From Klebsiella pneumoniae (lineage in GTDB: Bacteria > Pseudomonadota > Gammaproteobacteria > Pseudomonadales > Pseudohongiellaceae), in assembly GCA_945869725.1 (NCBI GenBank), contig CAMBPO010000011.1, positions 1 to 53,682 on the forward strand: DNA of 53,682 nucleotides. The letters run 5' to 3'. Shown one piece after another: positions 17,623 through 25,993 of the stretch; position 1 is the first letter of the stretch; each line of letters starts with the position of its first letter. The position numbers and the translations under genes were made by a program. A model generated the notes under the pieces. That model had not been told where the DNA came from, did no database searches, and was given only the letters and a program-made list of their open reading frames with translations.

Positions 17623-18807
17623 ATGAGCACACCTTCGAAAAAAATTGAACGCATGCAGGATATGGATCTGAAAGGAAAACGCGTATTGATACGTGAGGAT
17701 CTGAACGTTGCCGTAAAACAAGGCGTGATTGTTAATGACACCCGTATTGTTGCGGCATTGCCCGCGCTAAAAATGGCCATTGATGCCGGTGCAAAGCTGA
17801 TAGTGATGTCGCATTTAGGCCGGCCTGAGGAAGGCAAGCCAATTTCATCACAACTGGATTCCTCGCTGTCGCCGGTTGCTGCGCATCTGCAGACATTGTT
17901 GGGATTTCCTGTCCGCCTGGTGCAGGATTACCTGGAGAATCCGCAGTCGGCAGAGCCCGCAGACGGGGAAATGGTATTGCTGGAAAATGTACGTATCAAC
18001 GTCGGCGAAAATGCCAATAGTGATGACTTGTCGCGGGCGTATGCCGCCTTGTGCGACATTTTTGTGATGGATGCCTTTGGCACTGCGCACCGGGCGCAGG
18101 CCAGCACGCATGGCGTTGCCAAGTTTGCGCCCAAAGCAGTGGCTGGCCCCTTGTTGGCCGCCGAGCTGGATGCGCTGGATAAGGCGTTGAAGAATCCTGA
18201 GCGTCCCATGCTGGCAATTGTTGGCGGCGCAAAAGTCTCTAGCAAACTGCAGGTGCTGGAAAGTCTGGCGCAAAAAACCGATCAGCTGATCGTGGGCGGC
18301 GGGATCGCCAATACTTTCCTGCTGGCCGCGGGTTATCCGGTTGGCAAGTCGCTTGTTGAAGTGGATCTGGTTGATACGGCCAAAGCCTTGATGGCAAAAA
18401 CGTCTATCCCCTTGCCGATTGATGTTGTTGTCGCCAAAGCATTTTCTGCTGACGCACATGCCGTCATAAAAAATATTACCGATGTTGAAGGCGACGACAT
18501 GATTCTGGATATTGGCCCCAAAACCATTGCCAACCTTGCGGGCATTATCGCTGGCATGAAGACGATTATCTGGAACGGCCCGGTGGGCGTGTTTGAGTTT
18601 GACGCGTTTGCCAATGGCACCAAAGCGATTGCTGAGGCTGTTGCGGCAAACCAGGGTTTTTCGATCGCCGGTGGTGGTGAAACCATTCAGGCTATCGACA
18701 AATTTGGCATCACCAGCCAGATTTCATATATCTCTACTGGCGGTGGCGCCTTCCTTGAATTTGTTCAGGGAGAAGTCTTGCCGGCTGTTGCTATTCTGGA
18801 ACACTAA
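17623..18807 (+). CDS. pgk: Phosphoglycerate kinase
   Basis: Glycolytic/gluconeogenic kinase, 394 residues, of normal length. Motifs are [12 protein letters not shown] near the N-terminus, [12 protein letters not shown] for substrate binding, [15 protein letters not shown], the nucleotide-binding [13 protein letters not shown], and [13 protein letters not shown] near the C-terminus. One deviation from the usual pattern is REDLNV where many homologues read RVDFNVP, but REDLNVP-type variants are common in gammaproteobacteria. It begins 3 bases after the epd stop. Confidence 0.96.
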   Translation: MSTPSKKIERMQDMDLKGKRVLIREDLNVAVKQGVIVNDTRIVAALPALKMAIDAGAKLIVMSHLGRPEEGKPISSQLDSSLSPVAAHLQTLLGFPVRLVQDYLENPQSAEPADGEMVLLENVRINVGENANSDDLSRAYAALCDIFVMDAFGTAHRAQASTHGVAKFAPKAVAGPLLAAELDALDKALKNPERPMLAIVGGAKVSSKLQVLESLAQKTDQLIVGGGIANTFLLAAGYPVGKSLVEVDLVDTAKALMAKTSIPLPIDVVVAKAFSADAHAVIKNITDVEGDDMILDIGPKTIANLAGIIAGMKTIIWNGPVGVFEFDAFANGTKAIAEAVAANQGFSIAGGGETIQAIDKFGITSQISYISTGGGAFLEFVQGEVLPAVAILEH

Positions 18808-18842
18808 ACTAAATCTGTATTTGTTAAGAAAGAGGAGTTTTT

Positions 18843-19889
18843 ATGGCCCTGATCAGTCTTCGGCAATTGCTCGATCATGCTGCAGAGCATCGATACGGTG
18901 TGCCGGCATTCAACGTTAACAACTTGGAGCAAGTTCGCGCCATCATGGAGGCCGCTGACGAAGCTCATAGCCCGGTTATCCTGCAGGCCTCTGCAGGTGC
19001 CCGCAAATACGCAGGTTCCAATTTTTTGCGCCATCTGATCCTGGCGGCAATCGAAGAATTTCCGCATATCCCGATTGTGATGCATCAGGATCACGGCGTG
19101 TCACCCGCGGTCTGTCAGCGCTCCATTCAGCTTGGATTCTCATCAGTGATGATGGATGGATCTTTGGGAATCGATGGCAAAACCCCTATGGATTACGACT
19201 ACAACGTCAACGTAACGCGCACAGTCGTCGCCATGGCACACGCTTGTGGCGTTTCTGTAGAGGGTGAAATCGGTTGCTTGGGTTCGTTGGAAACCGGCAT
19301 GGCCGGCGAAGAAGATGGGATTGGCGCAGAAGGACAACTCAGTCATGACCAGATGCTCACCGATCCTGAAGAAGCTGCGTCCTTTGTAAAAGCCACTGGT
19401 GTAGACGCATTAGCGATCGCAGTGGGAACCAGTCATGGCGCCTATAAGTTCACCCGCCCACCCACCGGCGATATTCTGGCTATCGAGCGCATCAAGCAGA
19501 TACACGCACGCATCCCTTCAACACATCTGGTCATGCACGGATCATCATCAGTTCCGCAAGAGTGGCTGGCGATCATTAACGAATTCGGAGGCGAAATTCC
19601 TGAAACTTACGGTGTGCCGGTGTCAGAGATTCAGGAAGGCATCAAACACGGAGTGCGCAAAATTAATATCGATACTGACCTGCGTCTGGCCTCAACAGGC
19701 GCTGTGCGTAAATTTCTGGCAGAGAACAAATCAGAATTTGATCCGCGCAAATTTCTTGCTCCTACCATCAATGCCATGAAAGAAATTGTCAAAGATCGCC
19801 TTGAAGCGTTTGGGGCGGCGGGACAGATTGACCGCATTGGCAAGGTTTATAGCCTGGAAGCCATGGCTGCGAAGTACGGTATCAAATAA
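18843..19889 (+). CDS. fba: Class II fructose-1,6-bisphosphate aldolase
   Basis: Zinc-dependent aldolase, 348 residues. Zn ligand region HQDH at residues 81-84; also [30 protein letters not shown] and [11 protein letters not shown]. Length and motifs match the Calvin-subtype (CbbA-like) class II group common in gammaproteobacteria, which does not by itself imply CO2 fixation. AAGAGGAG lies upstream. Last gene of tkt-epd-pgk-fba, followed by a hairpin with a T tract. Confidence 0.95.
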   Translation: MALISLRQLLDHAAEHRYGVPAFNVNNLEQVRAIMEAADEAHSPVILQASAGARKYAGSNFLRHLILAAIEEFPHIPIVMHQDHGVSPAVCQRSIQLGFSSVMMDGSLGIDGKTPMDYDYNVNVTRTVVAMAHACGVSVEGEIGCLGSLETGMAGEEDGIGAEGQLSHDQMLTDPEEAASFVKATGVDALAIAVGTSHGAYKFTRPPTGDILAIERIKQIHARIPSTHLVMHGSSSVPQEWLAIINEFGGEIPETYGVPVSEIQEGIKHGVRKINIDTDLRLASTGAVRKFLAENKSEFDPRKFLAPTINAMKEIVKDRLEAFGAAGQIDRIGKVYSLEAMAAKYGIK

Positions 19890-19890
19890 G

Positions 19891-19930
19891 CATGGGGAAC
19901 GGAGGACGCAGAGCTCCGTCCCCATGTTTT
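19891..19930 (+). terminator. Terminator after fba
   Basis: CATGGGG-ACGGAG pairs with CTCCGT-CCCCATG (one bulged A) around an 8-base loop and is followed by TTTT. Confidence 0.8.
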
Positions 19931-19965
19931 CAGTCCCTATGGTTTCATCCGATGCAAAGTGACAA

Positions 19966-20047
19966 GGAGGTTGGTGCGGGTAAACAGTTGAGGAACAATC
20001 AGACGCCAACGGCGTCGTTCCGAAACTCTTTGCCCGCACCGACCTCC
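19966..20047. repeat. 82-bp nested inverted repeat between fba and serA
   Basis: The outer arms are GGAGGT-T-GGTGCGGG (19966-19980) and CCCGCACC-G-ACCTCC (20033-20047). The inner stems are GGAAC/GTTCC (19992-19996, 20017-20021) and GACGCC/GGCGTC (20002-20007, 20011-20016) closing on a 3-base loop. It lies between convergent genes and is distinct from the fba terminator. It has no other copy that I noticed in the window. Confidence 0.7.
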
Positions 20048-20072
20048 GGTCGCAGATAAACGAAGTCAAAAA

Positions 20073-21302
20073 CTACCAAAGCACCCGACACCGGATAGTG
20101 CCGGTAACGTCATACAACTTGTCCAGCGCAATGTCACTGTCCTTCTCCGAAATATCCATCACCACGTAACCAATTTTGTCGTTGGTTTGCAGATACTGCG
20201 ATCTAATATTTATGCCACTGGCCGAGAAAATCTGGTTGATCTGAGACATGACACCTGGCACGTTTTCGTGCACGTGCAGTAGGCGGTGCATGCCAGGATG
20301 TGATGGCAGAGCCACTTCAGGAAAGTTGACAGAAGTTTGTGTAGACCCGTTGTCGCTGTAGCGAATCAATTTTTCTGCAACCTCAAAACCGATATTCTCC
20401 TGCGCTTCCATCGTGCTGCCACCAATGTGTGGAGTTAGAATGCAGTTTTCAAATTTGCGCAGAGGCGATACAAACTCTTCATCGTTTGCATGTGGCTCAA
20501 CCGGAAAAACATCGACCGCAGCACCGGACAGATGTTTGGACTCTAACGCAGCCGCAAGAGCATCGATATCAACAACCGTGCCGCGAGAAGCATTGATAAG
20601 AATGCTGCCCTTTTTCATCCAGCTGATCTGTTCTGCGCCTATCATATTTTCAGTCTGCGCCGTTTCCGGGACATGCAGGCTGACAACATCACAGATCTGC
20701 ATCAACTCTTTAAGACTGTTGACTTGAGTGGCGTTGCCCAAAGGTAGCTTGGTGACTATGTCATATAGATAAACTTTCATGCCCATGGATTCAGCCAGAA
20801 CGCTGAGTTGTGATCCAATATTGCCGTATCCGATCAGGCCGAGTTTTTTGCCGCGGGTCTCAAAAGAGCCGGTTGCAACTTTTTGCCATATGCCTCTGTG
20901 AGTCAGCGCGTTTTTCTCGGGGATTCCGCGCAATAACAAAATAGTCTGACCAATTACCAGTTCGGCAACACTACGTGTATTGGAGTAAGGGGCATTAAAA
21001 ACCGGCACCGCTTTAGAAAGCGCGGCAGAAAGATCAACCTGATTGGTGCCTATACAAAAGCAACCAACGGCCTGCAGGCGAGTCGCAGCGGCAAAAACTC
21101 TGGCGGTCAGTTGTGTACGAGAGCGGATGCCAATGAAATGGACATCTTTAACTTTATCAACCAGTTCATCTTCAGAGAGCGAGGTTTTCAGGTACTCGAT
21201 ATTGGTATAGCCGGCATCATTCAGCGTTTTGACAGCGCTTTGGTGTACGCCTTCAAGCAGCAAGAAGCGGATTTTACTTTTATCCAGGGATGTAGGTTTC
21301 AT
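20073..21302 (-). CDS. serA: D-3-phosphoglycerate dehydrogenase SerA
   Basis: First enzyme of L-serine synthesis, 409 residues as in E. coli. It has the substrate domain (GIRSRTQLTARV), the NAD site GLIGYGNIGSQLSVLAESMGM, ILINASRGTVVDIDAL, and the catalytic His in LTPHIGGSTMEAQENIG. The C-terminal ACT domain (about residues 335-409) has the family LHVHENVPGVMSQIN and suggests serine feedback. The enzyme type can also reduce 2-oxoglutarate to D-2-hydroxyglutarate. That matches the divergent FAD dehydrogenase 101 bases away. Confidence 0.95.
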   Translation of the reverse strand: MKPTSLDKSKIRFLLLEGVHQSAVKTLNDAGYTNIEYLKTSLSEDELVDKVKDVHFIGIRSRTQLTARVFAAATRLQAVGCFCIGTNQVDLSAALSKAVPVFNAPYSNTRSVAELVIGQTILLLRGIPEKNALTHRGIWQKVATGSFETRGKKLGLIGYGNIGSQLSVLAESMGMKVYLYDIVTKLPLGNATQVNSLKELMQICDVVSLHVPETAQTENMIGAEQISWMKKGSILINASRGTVVDIDALAAALESKHLSGAAVDVFPVEPHANDEEFVSPLRKFENCILTPHIGGSTMEAQENIGFEVAEKLIRYSDNGSTQTSVNFPEVALPSHPGMHRLLHVHENVPGVMSQINQIFSASGINIRSQYLQTNDKIGYVVMDISEKDSDIALDKLYDVTGTIRCRVLW

Positions 21303-21403
21303 AAGCTCTTTGGTACTCGCTAAAGGTTTATCCGTGATCTCTCCCGTTAAGGACGAGCCATGCTACCATAACCCCGATCAGTAATATGAGAGGTAATCGT
21401 CCA

Positions 21404-22801
21404 ATGAAGTTAACGCAGCAGGCTTTGGAAGCCGCCCTCGCCGGGGTGGTTGGTGCGGAACGGGTAAAAACAGATGCCGATTCTCTGCAGATTTTTGGTA
21501 AAGACTGGACCAAAGTATATGAGCCAAAACCGACGGCTATTGTGTTTCCTGGCAATGCGGCGGAGGTGCAGGCGATTGTAAGGCTTGCGAACGAGCATGG
21601 GCTTGAGTTAGTGCCGTCAGGAGGACGTACGGGTTTGAGTGGAGGTGCGGTCGCGAGTAACGGAGAGGTCGTTGTGGCCTTTGACCGTATGAATCGAATC
21701 CTCGACTTTAATCCGATAGATCGTCAGGTTGTTTGTGAGCCAGGGGTGGTGACTGAGCAGTTGCAGTTGTTTGCAGAAGACAAGGGTCTGTTTTACCCGG
21801 TTGACTTTGCATCGTCAGGATCCAGTCAGATTGGCGGAAATGTGGCAACTAATGCCGGCGGGATCAAGGTGATCCGCTATGGGCTGACGCGTGACTGGGT
21901 AATGGGCATGAAGGTGGTAACCGGGTCGGGTGAACTGTTAGAGCTTAATCATGGCCTGATTAAGAATGCTACAGGCTACGATCTGCGTCACCTGTTTGTG
22001 GGCTCAGAGGGAACGCTCGGATTTATTGTCGAGCTCACCATGGGGCTGGCAACGCCGCCAGTGGATCCGACTGTACTAGTGCTGGCGGTGGATGACATGG
22101 ACTCTGCGATGCAAGTGCTCCAGTGTTTTCAGTCTGCATTGAGTGTCTGTGCATTTGAGTTTTTCTCCGAGAAAGCGCTTGTCCATGTGATGGCTGAAAA
22201 AGGTCTGCAACGACCATTCCAGACCATTAGCAATTTTTACGCATTGATTGAATTCGAGAACACCAGCGAATCTGTAATGGATGCGGCCATGTCCGCGTTT
22301 GAGACCTGTGTAGAGCAAGGGTGGGCTCTGGACGGTACCATGAGTCAGAACTCGACCCAGGCTAAAACTCTGTGGCGCCTGCGCGAGGATATTTCGGAAA
22401 CAATCTCTCGGTTTACGCCATACAAAAACGATATCTCAGTTCAGGTTTCCAAGGTGCCGGCATTCCTTAAAGAAGTTGATGCCATTGTGAATGAAAGATA
22501 CCCGGATTTTGAGATAATCTGGTTCGGTCATATTGGTGATGGCAATCTCCACCTGAATATCCTCAAGCCGGATTCTCTCCCCAAAGAAGTGTTTTTCCGC
22601 CAGTGTGCGGAGGTCAGTTATGGCATTTTCGATGCGGTACGGCGCTATCACGGCAGCATGTCTGCAGAGCATGGTGTTGGTCTGCTGAAAAAACCCTACC
22701 TGCAATACAGTCGCACCGACGTGGAAATCGACTTTATGAGATCAATCAAAAAGGTATTTGACCCAAATAACATTATGAATCCCGGAAAGATTTTTGATTA
22801 A
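21404..22801 (+). CDS. FAD-linked D-2-hydroxyglutarate dehydrogenase-like oxidoreductase
   Basis: 465-residue GlcD/D-lactate dehydrogenase family flavoprotein. The FAD-binding segments are PSGGRTGLSGGAV and SGSSQIGGNVATNAGGI. The C-terminal metal/substrate region is WFGHIGDGNLHLNIL, and SAEHGVGLLKK and NNIMNPGKIFD are near the end. In Pseudomonas an enzyme of this family encoded beside serA re-oxidises D-2-hydroxyglutarate made by SerA, which pulls serine synthesis forward. The divergent placement here supports the same role, though other D-2-hydroxyacids are possible. The start is ATG 21404, with GAGAGG upstream; ATG 21386 is an alternative. Confidence 0.85.
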   Translation: MKLTQQALEAALAGVVGAERVKTDADSLQIFGKDWTKVYEPKPTAIVFPGNAAEVQAIVRLANEHGLELVPSGGRTGLSGGAVASNGEVVVAFDRMNRILDFNPIDRQVVCEPGVVTEQLQLFAEDKGLFYPVDFASSGSSQIGGNVATNAGGIKVIRYGLTRDWVMGMKVVTGSGELLELNHGLIKNATGYDLRHLFVGSEGTLGFIVELTMGLATPPVDPTVLVLAVDDMDSAMQVLQCFQSALSVCAFEFFSEKALVHVMAEKGLQRPFQTISNFYALIEFENTSESVMDAAMSAFETCVEQGWALDGTMSQNSTQAKTLWRLREDISETISRFTPYKNDISVQVSKVPAFLKEVDAIVNERYPDFEIIWFGHIGDGNLHLNILKPDSLPKEVFFRQCAEVSYGIFDAVRRYHGSMSAEHGVGLLKKPYLQYSRTDVEIDFMRSIKKVFDPNNIMNPGKIFD

Positions 22802-22853
22802 TTTCAAAAATCGGCGCCAGAGTTTTGGTGCGCTTCACAAAATTTACTTTCGA

Positions 22854-22892
22854 TTTGTCTAAAAACCGGAAAATTCCCGATTTTTAGACAAA
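22854..22892. other. A/T-rich perfect hairpin upstream of the cold-shock gene
   Basis: TTTGTCTAAAAA (22854-22865) and its exact complement (22881-22892) enclose CCGG/CCCG bases and a short loop. It has no T run after it on the plus strand. It may end the upstream dehydrogenase transcript or lie at the head of the cold-shock leader. Confidence 0.5.
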
Positions 22893-23047
22893 AACTGTAT
22901 TCCCACCAACAAAATATAGCGGTACACTCGTGAAAGGAGTCGGTGTTGATTCCGGCGGTTGGCGCGTTTGTCAACTGAGAAAATAAATATTGGGAGCAGC
23001 CGGACATTGTTTTCGGTTTGTCCCTTGGAAATTAGCAAGAGAGCAAT

Positions 23048-23257
23048 ATGGCACAGCATGTAGAAGGTACCGTTAAGTGGTTCAATGACGAGAAAGGTTT
23101 TGGTTTCATTGAACAGGAAGGTGGAAAGGACGTATTCGTCCATTTTAGTGCCATTAACGGTACTGGAAGAAAGACGCTGCACGAAGGTCAGAAAGTCACG
23201 ATGGAAGTGACTCAAGGCCAGAAAGGCCCTCAGGCGGAGAACGTCACTCCTCTGTAA
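23048..23257 (+). CDS. Cold-shock (CspA family) protein
   Basis: 69-residue single cold-shock domain that binds single-stranded RNA/DNA. RNP1 is KGFGFIEQ and RNP2 is VFVHFSAI, after the typical [11 protein letters not shown] start. CSD proteins melt RNA structure during cold or rapid growth. The gene is preceded by about 246 bases without another gene, consistent with the long leader RNAs common for csp genes, although no clear cold-box could be assigned. AGCAAGAGAG lies upstream of ATG. A strong terminator follows. Confidence 0.93.
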   Translation: MAQHVEGTVKWFNDEKGFGFIEQEGGKDVFVHFSAINGTGRKTLHEGQKVTMEVTQGQKGPQAENVTPL

Positions 23258-23260
23258 TAC

Positions 23261-23294
23261 AAAAACGCAGGGCTTAAAAACCCTGCGTTTTTTT
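23261..23294 (+). terminator. Terminator after the cold-shock gene
   Basis: AAAAACGCAGGG and CCCTGCGTTTTT form a 12-bp stem with an 8-base loop, followed by more T's. It also has an A tract on the left, so it may serve the convergent rpiA. Confidence 0.85.
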
Positions 23295-23338
23295 ATTCGG
23301 GCTGTGTGCGTGCGAGTCTAATCCGTGAAGACTTTGAT

Positions 23339-24010
23339 TTAACGTGTCAGAGTCTTCAGGCCATCTTTTGTCCCGATTATCAGTTTGTCCGCAGGCCTCA
23401 GGGCAAAGATTCCATTTGTGACGACTCCCGTAATCTGATTGAGTTGCGTCTCCAATTCTCGCGGATCCACAATACTCATATTGTGGACGTCCAGAATTAT
23501 ATTTCCGTTATCGGTGATAAATCCTTCGCGGTAAACCGGGTCACCCCCCAATTTTACAATTTGTCTGGCCACATGACTGCGTGCCATCGGCACAACCTCA
23601 ACGGGTAACGGAAATCTACCCAGCACATCCACCAATTTGCTGCCATCGGCTATGCACACAAATTCTTTTGCAACCGCAGCAATAATTTTTTCGCGGGTCA
23701 GTGCACCGCCGCCACCTTTAATCAGATGCAAGTACGAATTTGCCTCATCGGCGCCATCGACATAAATGCTCACCTCAGGTGCAGAGTTCAGATCAATCAC
23801 TGTAATTTGTAATGCTTTCAGGCGACGAGCGGTTTCTACAGAGCTGGCAACAGTGGCACTGATGTTATGTTTAAACGCAGCAAGACATTCAATAAAGTAA
23901 TTGGCAGTCGAGCCCGTGCCAACCCCAATAACCGTGCGGTCATCAAGGCGACTCCGGACATAGTTTGCAGCGGCCTGAGCCACGGCTTTTTTAAGTTCAT
24001 TTTGATCCAT
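23339..24010 (-). CDS. rpiA: Ribose-5-phosphate isomerase A
   Basis: Interconverts ribose-5-phosphate and ribulose-5-phosphate. It is 223 residues. Motifs are [24 protein letters not shown] (catalytic Asp/Glu region), [12 protein letters not shown] and [13 protein letters not shown]. Shine-Dalgarno AGGA precedes ATG 24010. It is divergent from a decayed ilvA fragment; rpiA and ilvA are common divergent neighbours in gammaproteobacteria, so the neighbourhood is ancestral. Confidence 0.95.
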   Translation of the reverse strand: MDQNELKKAVAQAAANYVRSRLDDRTVIGVGTGSTANYFIECLAAFKHNISATVASSVETARRLKALQITVIDLNSAPEVSIYVDGADEANSYLHLIKGGGGALTREKIIAAVAKEFVCIADGSKLVDVLGRFPLPVEVVPMARSHVARQIVKLGGDPVYREGFITDNGNIILDVHNMSIVDPRELETQLNQITGVVTNGIFALRPADKLIIGTKDGLKTLTR

Positions 24011-24112
24011 GCTGCTATCCTGTTAAGTGCTGCGTTAAACTGTTGATCTAAAACCTGACGCAGGCAAAGTATAACCCAGCAAGACGGGTGCCGGACAAAA
24101 AGCCTACTGTTT

Positions 24113-24454
24113 TTGGACACTGTTATAGACTCCGTTATCGAAGAGTACATCAGGGAGATCCTCTCTGCGCGGGTCTATGACGTTGCCATAGAAAGCCCTG
24201 TGCATCTGGCACAAGGCATGTTGCGCTGGCAGGCACGACACTGTGTTTTAACACGATCATTAACATGTCGGTCACAACAACTGCGATCAGGATCAGCGGT
24301 GTTCGTGCCCCGTGTGGCCAGGTGATATTGCAGGGTGATACCTATAACGATGCAGCAGAGTTTGCGATGAAGTTTACTGAGGAGCGTGGCGACACATTCG
24401 TGCACGCTTTTGATGATCGAGATGTGATTGTCGGGCAGGGCATGGTCGTGATGC
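24113..24454 (+). pseudogene. ilvA: Degraded threonine dehydratase (ilvA) remnant
   Basis: Two pieces of biosynthetic threonine dehydratase survive in different frames. The first (24113 to about 24230) encodes EEYIREILSARVYDVAIESP, the IlvA N-terminus. The second (about 24253 to 24454) encodes TTTAIRISGVRAPCGQVIL, then GDTYNDAAEFA, then FVHAFDDRDVIVGQG, the later part of the PLP domain. The middle, about 60 codons including the PLP-lysine loop, is missing, and everything after the VIxGQG segment is gone. The rest of the gene is replaced by convergent ppnP. The product cannot be active. Any isoleucine synthesis would need another dehydratase copy. Confidence 0.85.
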
Positions 24455-24769
24455 TTAACCAATATACGAACAACAGTAGTCGGTCACACTTATTACCTTG
24501 ATATCAAAGGCTGAGTTCGCTGCTACATCAAAGCTGTCACCACCAACCACTTTTCGCCACAGGTCTGCGCCTGGCAGCAGAATCTCGACGTGGCCAGACA
24601 TGATTTCCATCACTTCTTTTTTGGCCGTTCCGAACCGGTATTCACCTGGCATCATGATTCCCAGGGTCTTTACATCGCCGTTGGCAAATTCAACGGTGCG
24701 GCTGGTGACTTTGCCATCGAAATAAACATTGGCTGCTTTGACCACAGAAACATTTTCAAACTTACTCAT
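24455..24769 (-). CDS. ppnP: Pyrimidine/purine nucleoside phosphorylase PpnP
   Basis: Small cupin of the DUF1255/YaiE family, 104 residues against about 94 in E. coli. PpnP phosphorolyses several nucleosides to base and ribose-1-phosphate. The family pattern is visible: NVYFDGKVTSRTVEF, LGIMMPGEYRFGTAKKEVMEIMSG, LLPGADLW, and the C-terminal FDIKVISVTDYCCSY. AGAGGT lies upstream of ATG. Its 3' end abuts the ilvA remnant, so it now occupies space the full ilvA gene would have filled. Confidence 0.9.
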   Translation of the reverse strand: MSKFENVSVVKAANVYFDGKVTSRTVEFANGDVKTLGIMMPGEYRFGTAKKEVMEIMSGHVEILLPGADLWRKVVGGDSFDVAANSAFDIKVISVTDYCCSYIG

Positions 24770-24848
24770 TATGGAACCTCTTCATTTGACAGCTAATCAT
24801 GACTTGTAGGGGAATGCCTGCGGACGCGGATTCTAGCGATTTAACCTG

Positions 24849-25703
24849 TTATCTGCCAGCTCCCAGTTTCTGACCCATATTGACGGCAGAGCCGGCAGCG
24901 AGATCCGGGTTCAATTCCAGCATCCCGGCACCAAACACAGCGACCACCGTTGAGCCAAGCTTAAAGCGTCCCATTTCCTCGCCTTTTTTCAGCATAACCG
25001 GACTCTTGTTGTCGGCATAATCAATCTCAAACAACAAGTCATTGTTCGGGCACACATGTCCACTCCAGACTGTTTCGATGCCAGCAACAATCATCGCGCC
25101 GACCAGAACCAGCGCCATCGGGCCGTTGTCGGTATCAAACACACAAACCAGCCTTTCGTTGCGGGCAAACAAACCATCGACGCGTTCGCTGGTGAGTTTA
25201 TTGACAGAGAACAGATTGCCGGGCACATAAATCATTTTGCGCAGCCGGCCACTGACAGGCATATGAACGCGGTGGTAATCACGGGGAGACAGATAAACAG
25301 TCGCAAAACAGCCTCCTGTAAATGCCTGTGCAAGCGCCAGGTCCGCGCCCAGCAGAGCCTCAACAGAATAGTCTTTACCTTTGGCCTGGAAGATTTTTCC
25401 ATGCTCGATATGGCCTAGCTGGCTGATGACCCCATCCGCCGGACAGATCACATCCTTGTCTCCTTCGGATAACGGCCGGGCATCAGCCTTGAGCGATCGG
25501 GTAAAAAACTCGTTAAACGATGTATAAGCAGAAAGATCAGATTCAGCAGCTTCTGCCATATTTACGTTAAAGCGTTTGGCAAACCAGTTGATAAAGAGAG
25601 TCCTGATGAATGGCTGCTGACTGTTTGCCAGTCTGCCAACCAGTCTCGATACCCAATGTTGTGGTATCAGATATTGCATAAGAATAAACAAGCTATCTCT
25701 CAT
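24849..25703 (-). CDS. psd: Phosphatidylserine decarboxylase proenzyme
   Basis: Makes phosphatidylethanolamine at the inner membrane. It self-cleaves to form a pyruvoyl group from Ser of the C-terminal LGST motif, seen here as FKLGSTVVAVFG. Also visible are YLSPRDYHRVHMPVSG with the conserved His residues, CPADGVISQLG, and VGAMIVAGIETVW. At 284 residues it is normal length. The frame ends 79 bases beyond the ppnP start. The upstream 290 bases carry several inverted repeats. Confidence 0.95.
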   Translation of the reverse strand: MRDSLFILMQYLIPQHWVSRLVGRLANSQQPFIRTLFINWFAKRFNVNMAEAAESDLSAYTSFNEFFTRSLKADARPLSEGDKDVICPADGVISQLGHIEHGKIFQAKGKDYSVEALLGADLALAQAFTGGCFATVYLSPRDYHRVHMPVSGRLRKMIYVPGNLFSVNKLTSERVDGLFARNERLVCVFDTDNGPMALVLVGAMIVAGIETVWSGHVCPNNDLLFEIDYADNKSPVMLKKGEEMGRFKLGSTVVAVFGAGMLELNPDLAAGSAVNMGQKLGAGR

Positions 25704-25766
25704 TCAGTGATCCGGTGTAGGTCATATTGATAAAAGCGCAGGCGGCAGCTTAATCAAGGGTGAACG

Positions 25767-25948
25767 GGCAGACAAGGCCTGTCTGTCAAAATGCAAATCA
25801 ACTCAGGATTTGCGGTTCTCGACCGATGTATCAAAAAATCAACAGAAATTCGTACACCGATAGGTCGCAGAATTTCTGATCAATTGATGAAATTGATACC
25901 ACCGATCAGGCTAATTTGCCGCCAGACGAGGCCCTGCCAAGCGGCGGC
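25767..25948 (-). other. Cluster of inverted repeats between rsgA and psd
   Basis: The 290-base gap (25704-25993) contains no gene that I can support but has five short dyads in series: GGCAGACA/TGTCTGTC (25767-25787), GCAAATC/GATTTGC (25793-25813), GAAATTC/GAATTTC (25845-25876), ATCAAT/ATTGAT (25879-25897) and GCCGCC/GGCGGC (25918-25948). The series could be a structured leader or small RNA read with psd, or chance. Strand is assigned from psd. Confidence 0.4.
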
Positions 25949-25993
25949 CCCATCCCCGAGATATTCTGACACTTGTGATGAGCGCTGGCGCCT

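Noticed and set aside
18843..19889. Calvin-cycle CO2 fixation inferred from the aldolase subtype
   Set aside because: The same subtype works in glycolysis, and no RuBisCO or phosphoribulokinase is in the window.
24265..24501. Short plus-strand frame of 78 codons as a separate small gene
   Set aside because: Its first 60 codons align by eye with the threonine dehydratase PLP domain, and the frame joins an IlvA N-terminus in another frame, so it is read as part of a pseudogene.
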